Positions 1 to 10,660 of a stretch of 64,000 nucleotides of DNA are shown here, in pieces; positions within the stretch are counted from its first letter, which is position 1; each line of letters opens with the position of its first letter. The notes below the pieces were generated by a model. The model did not search any database, was not told the origin of the DNA, and saw only the letters and a list, made by a program, of their open reading frames with translations. Source of the stretch: Camarhynchus parvulus. Its lineage: Eukaryota; Chordata; Aves; Passeriformes; Thraupidae. The position numbers and the translations under genes were made by a program. The DNA lies in assembly GCF_901933205.1 (NCBI RefSeq), contig NC_044600.1, forward strand, positions 5,618,501 through 5,682,500, read 5' to 3'.

Positions 1-303
1 TGCTGCACCCAAAGGGATGCTGCACGCCACTGACAGAGCCCAGGGATGCTGCACCCCTCTAACAGATCCCAGGGATGCTGCACGCCACTGACAGAGCCCA
101 GGGATGCTGCATCCCTCTAACAGAGCCCAGGGATGCTGCACCCCACTGACAGAGCCCAGGGATGCTGCATCCCTCTAACAGAGCCCAGGGATGCTGCACC
201 CCACTAACAGAGCCCAGGGATGCTGCACCCCTCTAACAGATCCCAGGGATGCTGCACCCCACTGACAGAGCCCAGGGATGCTGCATCCCGCCAACAGAGC
301 CAG
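1..303. repeat. 29-bp minisatellite with 58-bp higher-order period
   Basis: Ten consecutive units share the core AGGGATGCTGCA, and the GGG of that core recurs exactly every 29 bases (14, 43, 72, 101, 130, 159, 188, 217, 246, 275). Units mostly alternate between a type ending CCACTGACAGAG and a type ending CTCTAACAGA, so the array is better described as 58-bp dimers. The first bases of the window already match the unit, so the array probably continues to the left. Unit length is uniform and divergence low, which suggests recent expansion or ongoing homogenisation. No protein is implied. Confidence 0.95.
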
Positions 304-842
304 TCCCGAAGCCTCTCCTTGCCCCACGGGCAGGTGCTGGAGCAGCTGAGGAGCTGAAGGTGTCAGGACAGCACAGAAGCTCTTTCTGCCGCTAACGAGC
401 TCTTTAATTGCCGCTTACTTAGGCCGGGATTGGAAGTGATTAACTCCGAGCTCTCCTCAGCCTGGGCTCGGGTTACAGGGCTGGGCCGGGCTTTGTGGGG
501 TCAGGGGCTGCTCCGCGGGGCGTTTCTCCGTGGCAAGGGCAGAAACCCAAATCCCTCACTGATGGCCCTTCCCGACGTCACTGCCACCCCAGGCAGCAGG
601 ATCCGTGTAAGGACACGATCCAGAGTTTCCTCTGGCTGCAGCTCTCTGCAACCTCCTCACTTTGCTCCTTCTCCTCCTGCTTAAAGCAGCCAGGACTCTG
701 CAGGGTCCATCAGGAGATGGATGATCCTGCAGAGCCATGGAAAACAGGCCCCACAGAATCCCTCTGAAGGGGCCTGTGTTCAACACTGACCTGTCTGGAC
801 CAGGATTTCCCAGGGTTTCCCTTCCTTCCCAGATACCATTCC
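304..842. other. unique sequence, no gene seen
   Basis: This stretch is non-repetitive and moderately GC-rich. Open frames occur on both strands but overlap each other and show no domain, signal peptide or splice-framed structure. I see nothing I can name. Confidence 0.5.
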
Positions 843-942
843 TAGAAGTGTTGAAGGATTGGAGCAACCTGAGGTATGGAAAGTGACCCCACCCATGGAT
901 GGGCTTTAGGGTCCTTTTCATCCCACACCATTCTGTGACCCC
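843..942 (+). mobile_element. CR1 LINE 3' fragment, strongly diverged
   Basis: The order of blocks follows the avian CR1 3' end: AGAAGTGTTGAAGG, then GGAGCAACCTG, then a degenerate CCCATGG, then CTTTAGGGTCC and a terminus like CACACCATTCTGTGACC. About 20 bases of the usual middle are missing and substitutions are frequent, so this is an old copy. It has no coding capacity. Confidence 0.6.
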
Positions 943-2085
943 ATGATTGTCCATCCTGGATTTCTCTTCTCTCCCCAAATGGAGAGAAGGCAGGAGCTGG
1001 CAGGACAGACATTCCCATCACTCTCCTTGTCCCAGGACATCTCTGTCCTGGCTGGACACAGTGCTGAAATGTTGGTCACAGCTTGGTGTGACCAGAGCGT
1101 GTCCACAGAGGGAAGTGTCAGCATCCACGTGCAGCTATTCCAGAGGGAACAGGGAGCACAGTGCCTGGAAGCCTTTGGACACAGGGGGCTTTGTTGGGGA
1201 GAGGGAATAATCAGGACTTTTGTCCAGAGGCAGTGCAGGAGCTGCTGCTGTTCCACACGGATCAGGTTTAAATCCGCGTGCAGACAGCTGGGATGGCACA
1301 GCCACATCCCAAATCCAGGCCTGGCTTAGCTGCCCAAAATCATTAGTGAAGCTTTGGGAGAGGAGCACTCACTGCTCACTGCTTGGTACAGCCAGAGCAA
1401 GAGGAAAAGCTCCTGGGAATATTTCTGGGAAGGTGAAATTTGCTCCACGCTCAGCTCTGGTTTTGGTGTGCTCCCAGTGCCTCCCTGTCCTGCAGTGAGG
1501 GGAACTGGCAGAGGCAGCTCTCACCTGTGCTGGGGCAGTGGGGCAGACCCAGAGTGGGATGGGAGCTATGGGATGGTGGGATATGGGATGGTGGGATAAG
1601 GAATAGGGAGCAATAGGCTGGTAGTACTAGGGTGGTGGAGTATGGATATGGAATGTGGATATGGGATGAGGAATGGGGAGCTCTGGGACTGTGAGCAGCT
1701 GTTGTTCCAGCTCTAGGACTGAGAACCAGGATCTCTCCTCCTGCTTTCCTTGCACGAGAGCAGGGATGAGATGGCATCACTCCCCTGGGCCCATCCCAAC
1801 CTCACCTGAGCCCTGCCAGGGCTCACCTGGGCCCAGCTGATGTGGGAGCCCTGGGTGACCCCAATCTTTCCCTGCTCCAGCTGGGAAGCAGATAAAAGAC
1901 AAGGTCCCCCTTTTCCTCCTCCAGCTCCATCCCAGCACAGACGGTGCTGAGAGAGTGGAAACATCACTGGAAATGTTAAACTTTTATGGATCTCCAAGTG
2001 GGCTCAGCCTGAACTCGACTTTGTGGGGTTAAATCCATCATTACTGGACATCAGCCAGAGTGTTTTCCACTAACAGCAAACTCCT
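943..2085. other. unique sequence with a degenerate GGGAT-rich patch
   Basis: Mostly unremarkable sequence. Between about 1548 and 1690 the text is dominated by irregular GGGATGGTGGGATATGGGAT-type words, a decayed simple repeat that is also G-rich. No gene is supported; overlapping frames on both strands have no family resemblance. Confidence 0.5.
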
Positions 2086-2340
2086 AATGGCTTTAAATTG
2101 AAAGAAAGCCGGATGAGACGGGAAACTGGGAAGGAATTGTTCCCTGTGAGGGTGGGGAGGCCCTGGCACAGGGTGCCCAGAGCAGCTGTGGCTGCCCCTG
2201 GATCCGTGGAAGTGTCCAAGGCCAGGATGGACAGGGCTTGGAGCAGCCTGGGACAGTGGAAGGTGTCCCTGCCCGTGGTGGGGGGTGGAATGAGCTGAGC
2301 TTGAAGGTCCCTTCCAACCCAAACACCGTGTGATTCCTGA
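2086..2340 (+). mobile_element. CR1 LINE 3' fragment
   Basis: Begins at a GGCTTTAAATTG block (CR1 usually GGTTTTAAACTAAAAG) and runs through CCCTGTGAGGGTGGGGAGG, GTGCCCAGAGCAGCTGTGG, GGAAGTGTCCAAGGCCAGG and AAGGTCCCTTCCAACCCAAA to a GTGATTCCTGA terminus. The element is truncated at its 5' end and contains no reverse transcriptase. CR1 is the main avian non-LTR retrotransposon and copies typically keep only the last few hundred bases. Confidence 0.92.
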
Positions 2341-3099
2341 CCCACGGAATGGGGCTATCCCCAGCACAGCCCATAGCTCTGCAGGATGCTGGGGGATAGG
2401 ATTGTCCCTGGGGGTCTGGGAGGCTGAGGGGAGGTCATGGAGCACGGCTGGGACCCTCAGAATCCAATAGTTCCCTTCCTCCTCCATCCCTGAGGAGAAT
2501 TCCCATAAGGCATGGGGGGTCCATGCCTGGCACCTCCTGACTCCATGACAGGACAATCCTGGGTCCATGGCCTGAGCAATCCTGACATTTCCCTGCCCAG
2601 CTGCAAACAAACCCAGCTGGTGCCGTTACCCCTGTCCATGCCCAGCCCCATCCTTCCCCAGCCTGCCTCTCCTGCCGTTTCCAGAGCCGTTCCGTGATGG
2701 ATGTGATTAAAATCTGCTCGGGGAGCACTCGATCCTCCCGTGCTGCCTTTGAACCTCGGATCATTAATGTCTCCATATGGGCACCATTTTTCCTTGTCAC
2801 GACACAGCTGGATCTGGAGAGAGCGGGAGCTGAGGCCGCTTCCCAGTGGCAAAACCCTCCAGAGCCTGGACTCCAGAGCTTTGCCCACCTTTGGGAAAGG
2901 TCAGAAATATAAATAGCTGTTGCCAGGGGGTCCTCAGGCACTGGGCAAGAATGGAGATGGCTTCTGGAATGGCAGGGAGGGCTTTAAGAGATCTTTTCTG
3001 CCTGTTTTGAACTCTCTCCCTGCTCTCTGCTCCTTCCCCTCCACTGCTCATTCCCTCTTTTCCTCCCTCCCACTCAGTCTGGTTTTTTGAAGGGCCACA
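2341..3099. other. unique sequence, no gene seen
   Basis: No repeat or gene recognised. Frames extending into the neighbouring CR1 on the minus strand are by-products of that element. A TATAAATAG string lies near 2909 but has no promoter context. Confidence 0.45.
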
Positions 3100-3270
3100 A
3101 TTCCTTTCCAGTTTTATTTCTCATTAAAAATAAATAGTGGTGCTATAATTTACAGCGAGTTTAATTAGAAATGAGTTACGTGAGCTGAGCATTAGGACTT
3201 AATTGCTCGTTCCTAAAACAATTTCCTCATCTGAAACGTCCCCAGTTAATGATCATTCATTAAATAGGAT
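3100..3270. promoter_or_regulatory. AT-rich candidate conserved non-coding element
   Basis: A sharp drop in GC compared with its flanks, with many homeodomain-type cores: CTCATTAAAAATAAAT, TTTAATTAGAAATG, GACTTAATTGCTCG, GTTAATGATCATTCATTAAA. There is no simple-repeat structure. Such AT-rich, motif-dense islands in otherwise GC-rich avian DNA are often conserved regulatory elements, but conservation cannot be tested here. Confidence 0.3.
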
Positions 3271-4619
3271 TGGAGGCTCTGAGGTGGAGCTGGAATGGCT
3301 GGAGATTCCCTGTGATGGGGCTACCGCCACTGGGCATGGAGCCCCTGGAGCTCGGGGGACTGGGATGAGGGCAGCTGAATTCCCTGCAATGGGAATGACC
3401 ACTTTGGAAAGAATTCCCAGTCCTGGAGCTGGGACTGTGCCCCACAAGCACAAGGGGTCCAAGGCTCCATGGGGTTGGAATTCCCTGGCCAAGAGCCACG
3501 TGCTGACACCCAAACCTTCCACCCACACCTTCCCTCCGAGATGTGGAACCCCCTTCTCTGTGGTGAGGGCAATCTTGGCCAGCCCTGCCTGGGGTTTTTG
3601 GGGAAGGAGATGATTTTCCTGAGGAATGTTGGTTAATCAGAACAGGAACGCTCACAGGAAGCGGGGGGCGATGGCGCTGGGGTTGGGCTGTGCTTTACTT
3701 GCGCATTTTTAGTCCAAAAAATTCCTAATCAAAACCACATCTGCAGAGAGCAGCCCTGAGCCTGCCCCCAGCCCCATGCCCAGGGAACTGGCTTGTCAGC
3801 AAGGCCAGGAGGACCTGGAATGGCCAGGAGGGCACTGGCACAGCCAGGACTTGTCCTTGGTCCCTCAGGTGTGTGCCCTGTGGGGCTGCAGCTCATGGGG
3901 ACACCACTGGTAGGGATGGGATGGGATGGGGTACAATGGGATGGGATGGATGGAATGCAATGGGGTGGCAGCACTCTCTTTTTTCTCAGTTTTGAGCAGG
4001 AATTCCTGAAAAGCTGAAACAAGCACATTCCTTAAAAAAAACCCCTTTGTTTTGACACATCAGCATTTTTCCAGGGAGACGAGAAAAAAATAAATCCCAC
4101 AACAAAACCAACCCCAAACTTTGTCCACTTGATTGGAAAAGTCCATGGTAGTTCCTGCTCTGAGCTTCCCTGCCCTGCTCCTGTCCTGGGAGAGGGAAGG
4201 GCTGGACTGGGCTCTTCATCGCAGATCCCCAACGTGTGCCAGGGGTGCTGGAGCATGGGAATGACCCTCATGGTCCCTGCCTGCCCCGGGAAGGTGCTGA
4301 AACCTCCAGGCTCTGCTGGTGGAGCTGCAGGATGAGCCCAAACTGAGCTCTGCTCCATGTCCTGCAGCTCCTGAGAGGCTCCGGGCCACGAGGGAAGGAG
4401 GAATGGGAGCCTGAAGGGAGGGAAGGAGGGATGGGAGGGAAGGAGGGATGGCATCCCCGGGACACGCCTGGCCCCGCACAGCAGGACACTGTCACCTAGC
4501 AACGGGTAAGCAATGACAACACTTCCTCGGGTGACAAACATCCCGTGTCACTGATCTCTTTCCAAGGAAGTGCAAAACAGGGAAGAGCAGGATTTGAAGA
4601 GGGGGAGAACGAGGGAGAC
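3271..4619. other. unique sequence with short ATGGG repeat
   Basis: No gene is seen. A short simple repeat occupies about 3912-3970, and 4380-4450 is purine-rich with repeated GGGAGGGAAGGAGGGATGG words, probably a small decayed low-complexity tract. Confidence 0.45.
3912..3970. repeat. (ATGGG)n short simple repeat
   Basis: Imperfect pentanucleotide run of GGGATGGGATGGG type, interrupted by GTACAATGGG and a TGGATGG variant. It is short and impure, so probably old. Confidence 0.8.
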
Positions 4620-4745
4620 ACGAGCCCCTGGATGACCTCGCCCTCCCTCCGGCATGGCCGAGACCCGAGCGGGCATCGGCGGGGCCGGCCGGCGGTGTCT
4701 GGTTGCATCCAGCATCCGTCAGCACGCGGCTTTCGGGAATGGGGG
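4620..4745. other. short CpG-rich patch
   Basis: CpG dinucleotides cluster here (CGAGACCCGAGCGGGCATCGGCG, then GGCCGGCCGGCGG), clearly above the flanks. It is too short to be a full CpG island and no transcription start can be assigned. Confidence 0.4.
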
Positions 4746-4903
4746 GAGATAAACAACTGCAAGGAAAGGTCTCAGCTCCAGGGAAAGGAAATGAGTTCCC
4801 TCTCAAGTGATCCTGGGCACCGTGATGCAAATAACGGAGAGGGAACAGGGATGGAGGCAGGGAAAGGGCTGAGGGGAGAGAGGGAGGGACAGAGCCAGGG
4901 GAC

Positions 4904-5120
4904 GAGGAGAGGAGAGGAGAGGAGAGGAGAGGAGAGGAGAGGAGAGGAGAGGAGAGGAGAGGAGAGGAGAGGAGAGGAGAGGAGAGGAGAGGAGAGGAGA
5001 GGAGAGGAGAGGAGAGGAGAGGAGAGGAGAGGAGAGGAGAGGAGGAGAGGAGAGGAGAGGAGAGGAGAGGAGAGGAGAGGAGAGGAGAGGAGAGGAGAGG
5101 AGAGGAGAGGAGAGGAGAAA
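4904..5120 (+). repeat. (GGAGA)n pentanucleotide microsatellite, pure polypurine
   Basis: About 217 consecutive bases without a pyrimidine on the plus strand, made of GGAGA/GAGAG units, with one phase break near 5041 where two bases of a unit are lost. The tract continues after one T as GAAAGGAAGGAAAAA repeats to about 5161. Serine-leucine or arginine-glutamate peptides read from it are artefacts of the repeat. Long homopurine tracts with mirror symmetry can form intramolecular triplexes. Confidence 0.97.
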
Positions 5121-5121
5121 T

Positions 5122-5161
5122 GAAAGGAAGGAAAAAGGAAAAAGGAAAAAGGAAAAGAAGG
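5122..5161 (+). repeat. (GGAAAAA)n purine extension
   Basis: A heptanucleotide GGAAAAA run of three to four units directly continues the preceding GGAGA array, separated from it by a single T. It extends the purine strand to nearly 260 bases. Confidence 0.85.
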
Positions 5162-5192
5162 CAGCAAGGTCTCTGCTTCTCTCAGCCTCTCC

Positions 5193-5255
5193 TGATGTGC
5201 CTGATCCCCACCTTGTCACCAGCCCAGAGCACTGAGTGCCATCTCCTCAGGTGCT
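5193..5255 (-). mobile_element. CR1 LINE fragment, short
   Basis: Contains CCCAGAGCACTGAGTGCCAT preceded by GATCCCCACCTTGTCACC, nearly identical to the matching part of the minus-strand CR1 copy at 6691-6940. The 3' end is not preserved, so only an internal remnant remains, abutting the polypurine array. Confidence 0.6.
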
Positions 5256-6690
5256 CAGGGGTGATTTCAGAGCCATGGAGGGATGAGCAAGTGGGACAGG
5301 GAGAAGCTGGGGTCTGCCCTGTGTCGATCCAAACACTTGGATTCCAAAGGTTTGTGTGGTGCAGCCAAGCCCTTGCAGCCAGGCAGGGCTGCCCTGCTCT
5401 GCTCTTGGACACTCTGGGGATCCCTGGAGCTGTTTGCTCCCCTCTTGGACACTGCCACGGTTCCCAGTGCTGTTCCACCCTCAGAGCCCAGCTCCAGTGG
5501 CTCCCTCTCCCTTCCCACTCTGTCTTCCTTGCAGGATTTGGCAGTAGCAGATAAATAAACAGCCATCAATCACCAGGCCCAGCAGCGCTCACCTTACGGG
5601 ACTTGTTTCCTCTCCAAATACACAATTTAATTTCTATTTAGCTTTCCTTGAATTTTAATGTCGACTTTGGACATAAATATTTGACTGTTGGGAGAGGGAC
5701 AAAGTGGGAGCAGGTGATGGGAGATCCCACAGGGCTGTCTCTCTGCAGAGCAGGAGCATCCCTGTCTTCACCCCCAGCATGTCCAGGGCTTGGGGACCTC
5801 AGGGTCCCTCCTGAGCTCTGGGTTGGGATCCTCCAGCATGGAGCATTGCTCAGATCCTCTGCCCACAGCCCTGGATTTTCCAGGCCAGGGGGGTGGTGCA
5901 GGACAGTGGCATTCCCAAAACACAGGGATGTGGGAGCAGGAGCTCTTCCCTGGCCAGCAGCAGGGCTGTGCCTCGTGTGCTGTGTTTATGGGAAGCTCTG
6001 TAAACTCATCCCAGGGATCCCTGAGGATTGATGGTCCTGGAGCTTGGTGACAGTTTATTTCCTTAGGGAATATCATGTAAGGAAATTCAAACATTGTGCG
6101 AGAAGAATGGCTCCTGAGCTCCTTCCCTGGGCATGGAGCACTCGGCTCCCCCACTGCTGTGGTGGCACAGGGGTGCCCTGGCCCCATCCAGGCAGGTTTC
6201 CCTGGTTGCACAGTCCCTGTTCCCATGGGATACCCCAGCCAGGCTGCTGCATCCTGGTGGCACCTCAGGGCTCCTCAGTGTCACCTCGGGGACTTGTGCA
6301 GGGCCAGGGCTCCTTCCAGCTCCAGCAGCCCCAGCAGGGATGGGGGAGCAGCAGTCCCTGCAGGGCTCAGGGCTGCTGGGTGATTGATTTGTATTCCCAC
6401 ACTCCCCTCAGCTCTCCCCCTCCATCCCACATGTGCTTATCCACGGTGGGAAGCAGGTGCAGCTGTATGGGATCCATATGGAGAGCGTTTGGGCTCACTT
6501 TGCTGCGGGATAAATCACGGCACAAGGAGCAGAGCAGGAGTCAGAGCCAGCCAGGGCTGCTGCTTTGGAGGGAATGTTTTCCAGCCCCAAACCTGCTCAC
6601 AGCCTGCTGTGCTTTGCTGTTATCTCAGGGCTGTTATCTCACTCAGCCTCACGACCAACACCAAGGAATCCTTTTGCGTTCCTTGCCCGG
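5256..6690. other. unique sequence, no gene seen
   Basis: AT content rises around 5560-5690 (ACACAATTTAATTTCTATTTAG). Long overlapping frames between 5650 and 6860 occur on both strands but show only compositional bias towards proline, serine, glycine and tryptophan. No domain or exon structure is supported. Confidence 0.45.
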
Positions 6691-6940
6691 AATCACAGGA
6701 TAATGGGGTTGGAAAAGCCCTCCAGGATCAGTCCATGCTGTGCCTGATCCCCACTTGTCACCAGCCCAGAGCACTGAGTGCCATGTCCAGGTGTTCCTGG
6801 GACACCTCCAGGGATGGGGACTCCCAACCTCTCTGGGCAGCCCCTGCCAAGGCCTGAGCACCCTTTCCATGGAGAAATTCCTGCTGATGTCCAACCCGAA
6901 CCTCCCCTGGCACAGCTTGAGGCTGTCTCCTCTCATGGCT
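6691..6940 (-). mobile_element. CR1 LINE 3' fragment, second subfamily type
   Basis: Read on the minus strand this ends in GATTCC-type sequence. On the plus strand it shows AATGGGGTTGGAAAAGCCCT, CACTGAGTGCCATGTCCAGG, CACCTCCAGGGATGG and CCAACCCGAACCTCCCCTGG in CR1 order. The CTGAGTGCCA and TGGGCAGCC blocks place it in a different CR1 subfamily from the CTGCCATGGGCAGGG type at 2086. Confidence 0.85.
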
Positions 6941-8370
6941 GCAGCACAGCCCTGCCTGCTCTGCTGTCCCACAGAGGGTGAAATGAGTGCATGAGAGAGA
7001 AGCAGTTTGCACCCAGGATTACCTGCAAGAGGAATCCCAGAGCTGGAGATCTCCAGCTGGATGCCATCAATCCCTGGCAGGAAAAACCCCCTGGCAGGTA
7101 TGGCTGGAGTGACCAGAGCCTGTGTTGGTCACAGTGTGTAAATAAAGCTCATGTCAGCCAGGATGGAGAAAGTGATGGGACAGGCCAGGACTGATTATCC
7201 CAGTAAATTTAGGGATGAGGCTTGACTCACCCTCATGCCAGACCCCAACAATCATCCACCCCCACCAAAGCCCCTCCTCAGGAGCCATCAGGACCTGTTG
7301 TTCACATTCCCTCCTGCCCTATTCCTTCACATGCTCATTCCCAGCCTGGTTTGGGTGATTTTAACCCCTGGCCCCGTGCCTTTCCCTTGATCTCTGAGGA
7401 GTTTATGGAATGAGATCCATCCCCTTGCCCTTTTCAGCTCAGCGAAATCTCCCCCTGACATGACAGAAATCCAAGAAATCAGCAGCTCAGGAGGTTGGTA
7501 ATAAGGCTGAATCCTTCCTAAAGCCAGACACTCAGCACGAAGAGGGGTCAGTGATCCCCGGGCTCCTTTCCCTCTGCCTCCTGCCCCCTGTCTGGGCGAT
7601 GAGGGGAAGCAGATGAGGCACCTCTGGACACTTGGCTGCCTCCAGGTACGCTCATGGTTTGTGTCTCTGGAGCAGGCACAGGACCCTGCTCGGGGGGTTC
7701 CTCCCAGAGGAGACACAGACCTCCCACCCAGAGAGCCTGGAGCACTCCCACATCCCGGCTTCCTCCCGGGAATGAGCCAGGGGCAGGGCAGCAGCAGCAG
7801 GGAGGCAACCTCGGGCTGGGATAGGACATGGCAGGCACAGCCTGGCCGTGCAGGAGGGGTTTGGGATTCAGGATACCTCACTGAGATCCCTGGAAGCCCC
7901 TCAGAGCCTGGACAGCCCCCTGCTGAAAGGGAGGGCTCTGGAATGGTGTTTGACCCTCTGGGGGCTCCATGCAGTGCCTGGGAAGGGCCCCTGGATGGCC
8001 AGGGAAGCAGATCCATCACCTTCCCTCCTTCTGCCTGCAGGTAAAATAAACACGGCTGCAAAAACAGCGGGCAGGGTCACTCCACTTGCTCCTGCACATC
8101 CCGACTCTCACACTCTCCTCTGTCTGTCCCTCTGGTCCCACATTCCTGTCCCAACATTTTCCTTCCTGGCTGCCTGCTGCCCCAGCACCCCATGGAGCAG
8201 CTGTGGGTGCACGGAGCCCCAGCTGGGAGCAGAGGGGATGGAAACACCCTGGAGCTGAGGCCAAGAAGCTGCCAAGGTCCATAAATAAGGGAATTCTGTT
8301 TGCTTTCTCCTTGTCCAGCCTGTACAAATATTTACTGCCCCGGTGACCCGTGCAGGCAGCACAGGCAGCA
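6941..8370. other. unique sequence, no gene seen
   Basis: Contains no recognised repeat. The 244-residue minus-strand frame at 7327-8061 is proline/glycine/serine-rich without a domain. A TTCTGCCTGCAG/GTAAAA junction near 8040 has acceptor and donor words back to back, so it is not an exon. Confidence 0.45.
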
Positions 8371-8557
8371 GATCCTGGAATGGTTTGGGTTGGAAGGGAC
8401 ATTAAGGATCATCTATCCCCTGCCATGGACATCTTCCACTATCCCAGCCTTGTCCAGCCTGGCCTGGGACACTTCCAGGGACCCAGGGGCAGCCACAGCT
8501 TCTCTGGGCACCCTGTGCCAGGGCCTCTCCATCCTCACAGGGAGCAATTTCCTTTAG
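8371..8557 (-). mobile_element. CR1 LINE 3' fragment
   Basis: Plus-strand text reads GGAATGGTTTGGGTTGGAAG, CCCCTGCCATGGACATC, TTCCACTATCCCAG, GACACTTCCAGGGA, CCACAGCTTCTCTGGGCACC and CTCACAGGGAGCAATTTCC, the reverse complement of the CR1 3' end. A small deletion shortens the ACCCC/CCATGGGCAGGGAC block. Confidence 0.92.
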
Positions 8558-9995
8558 GGATTTGCAGGTCCATCTTGGAGCAGCTGGTGGGACTGGAGAG
8601 CAGAGCCAGGTTGCCCTTTGCCTGCCCTGCCATCCCTCTGGGGTGAGGACGGAACTCTGGGTGATAATGAAAGGGAAAGTGTTAATTGCCTCCCCCCTGC
8701 CCCAATCCTGGCTCAGGAATGCCACATCCCACTGGCCCAGCTGGGATTTGCTGGTGGGAGGCTGGACCAGCCCCTGTCCTGTATTTAGGGCAGGGAGGAG
8801 GGGAGGGATGGGATGCTTCGGGTCACTTCAGGGCTGTGGGTGAGGTGTGGGGATCGGGAATGGTCTGAGACTCTTGGATGAGTGACTTGGGCCTTTTGGA
8901 GAAGCTCTGGCTGATTTCTTTGCCTTTAGATAAAGGTTTTTTCCAGGTTTCCCTGCAGTCAGATTTTTGGTTGGATGCACAAGCTGGATACATCTCAGAT
9001 AGCACCAATGGAGGAGCAGAGATGTTTTCCCTCTCCAGATAAGCCTGCCCTTGCTTTGTCTTCCCTCTGACCTGCTGCATTACACGTGTTTCCCTGTAAT
9101 CTTCCTACGAGGGAGCTGGGAATATGTGGAAATATGAAATGTCCTCCTTGCCCTTTCAGCATCCCCAGTGCTGGAGAAGTTCTGCATCCAGCCTGACCTG
9201 GGGCTGAGCAGCTTCACTAACAGCTTTCTTTTGTAATATCACAGCCTGGAGGAGTTAATTATCTCCAAATATTGGAAAGGGCAGATGGATTTTGTCGGAT
9301 TTCCTTGGCTGTGTAATTTTGGTGCCCCAGAGATGCTGTTTGGTCTGCCTGGGCTGAGTGACACCTCATTGCACCCGGGTTCAAATGTCACCATGGTGTG
9401 GTACTGCCTCCCTCTCCTGGTGTTTGCCCACCAGGGAGAAGTGGCTTTTCCAGGCTGGCCTGGCTTTGTGGAGCTGCTGATGCTCCCAGCTCACCATGGC
9501 CAGCTGGGGATGCACCCCAGCAGCTCTGCAAACCTCCAGCCCTGGATTTAAACCCCAGTCTGGAGTGGAAGGCAGAGCTGCAGCCCCAGCTGGCTCAGGC
9601 TGACACACAAATGTCAGGGAGAGCTTGGAGCACATCCTGTGTGGATGGGGGAGAGGCCAGTTATTGCTGATGAGCAGTCCTGGCTCCAGCTGCCTGGAAG
9701 GCGGCCCCGTCTCGGCCCCTCTTTCATCACTCCGTTCCTCGAAACTCCTCTCGGGGGTTTTGGGGAGCTGTGCTAATGCTCTGGCAGGGAAAGGAGGGGT
9801 GGACGTGAAGGTTTGCCTTCCCTGGGGGAGTGTGTTCCCCTTTCCCTGCTCTTGGCTCTCCCTTCCCTGCCCGCTGCTCCCGCTGTGGGCCTGCAGAACC
9901 CCGGCAGCATTTAGGGATAGGGATTTTTGGTGTGATGCTTAGCACAGGAATAAACTCTCCTTTATTTTTCCAGCTCCTCCATCCCCTCTGCTTTA
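8558..9995. other. unique sequence, no gene seen
   Basis: Moderate AT content around 9100-9330, otherwise featureless. Overlapping frames on both strands near 9285-9940 carry no recognisable motif. Confidence 0.45.
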
Positions 9996-10060
9996 GATGT
10001 GCCACCAGGTTTGATGTGCCACCAGGTTTGATGTGCCACTGGGTTTAATGTGCCATCGAG
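9996..10060. repeat. 17-bp tandem repeat, about 3.8 copies
   Basis: GATGTGCCACCAGGTTT occurs twice exactly (9996-10012, 10013-10029), then as a CACTGG variant, then as a partial AATGTGCCATCGAG copy. Divergence increases from left to right. Confidence 0.92.
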
Positions 10061-10660
10061 TGCCGGGTGTGCTCAGCCGAGACTGAATCGAGATGTTCCC
10101 GCTGAACTGCCTTTAATCTCCGCTTGTTTGCCAAGCACAGCAACCTCCCCACGCAGCTCTGGGAGGCTGGTGAGGTGGAGGTGATGCTAAAGAGGAGGCA
10201 AACACACCGATTTTATTATTTTGTGGGGCTTTAACACAGGAATGAACTCCGGGAGACCTTTGCAAGGCTCCCCTTCTGTTCCTGGGCAGAGCTTGACTCT
10301 GGTGTTGGGCGGAATCTGGGTCAAACAGCTCAAGGGCCTGTCTGGGAGGGTTTGCCAAGTGCTGGAGTTGATTGGATCGGACTGGGGAGGGCAGTGACCA
10401 CAGAGCTTCCCCAGCCTCCAGCTGCTTTGACTTGCAATGCAAATGTTTTCTCCCGTCACCTCTTAATGATCCCTTTTCCCCTCGCGGGTGTATAATTTCC
10501 CCTGGAAGTCTCCAGTGAGTGGTTTCCATCACAGTTATTTGTCCCTTTCTTTTCAACTGCTCTGGAATTGCAGAGCTGGCATGATTTGGGCTGGGAGTAG
10601 ATTGAATTGCAGGATTTCATCTCTGTCTCGGAGCTGCCTTCCATGGGGCTGCAGTCAGAG
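10061..10660. other. unique sequence, no gene seen
   Basis: No repeat or gene recognised. The stretch leads into the minisatellite at 10661 and lacks any splice-framed open segment. Confidence 0.45.

Noticed and set aside
1..303. Possible CRISPR array
   Set aside because: Units are head-to-tail without unique spacers, and the rest of the window is plainly eukaryotic.
2905..2916. Isolated TATAAATAG as a promoter
   Set aside because: No CpG enrichment, initiator or downstream exon; such strings occur by chance.
4545..5219. Arg-Gly-Glu and Leu-Ser repeat proteins
   Set aside because: Translations of the GGAGA microsatellite on either strand; same at 55952-56619.
8020..8050. Possible intron/exon boundary TGCCTGCAG/GTAAAA
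   Set aside because: Acceptor-like and donor-like words abut with no exon between them.
7327..8061. 244-residue minus-strand open frame
   Set aside because: Low-complexity Pro/Gly/Ser composition, no family resemblance, no splice context.
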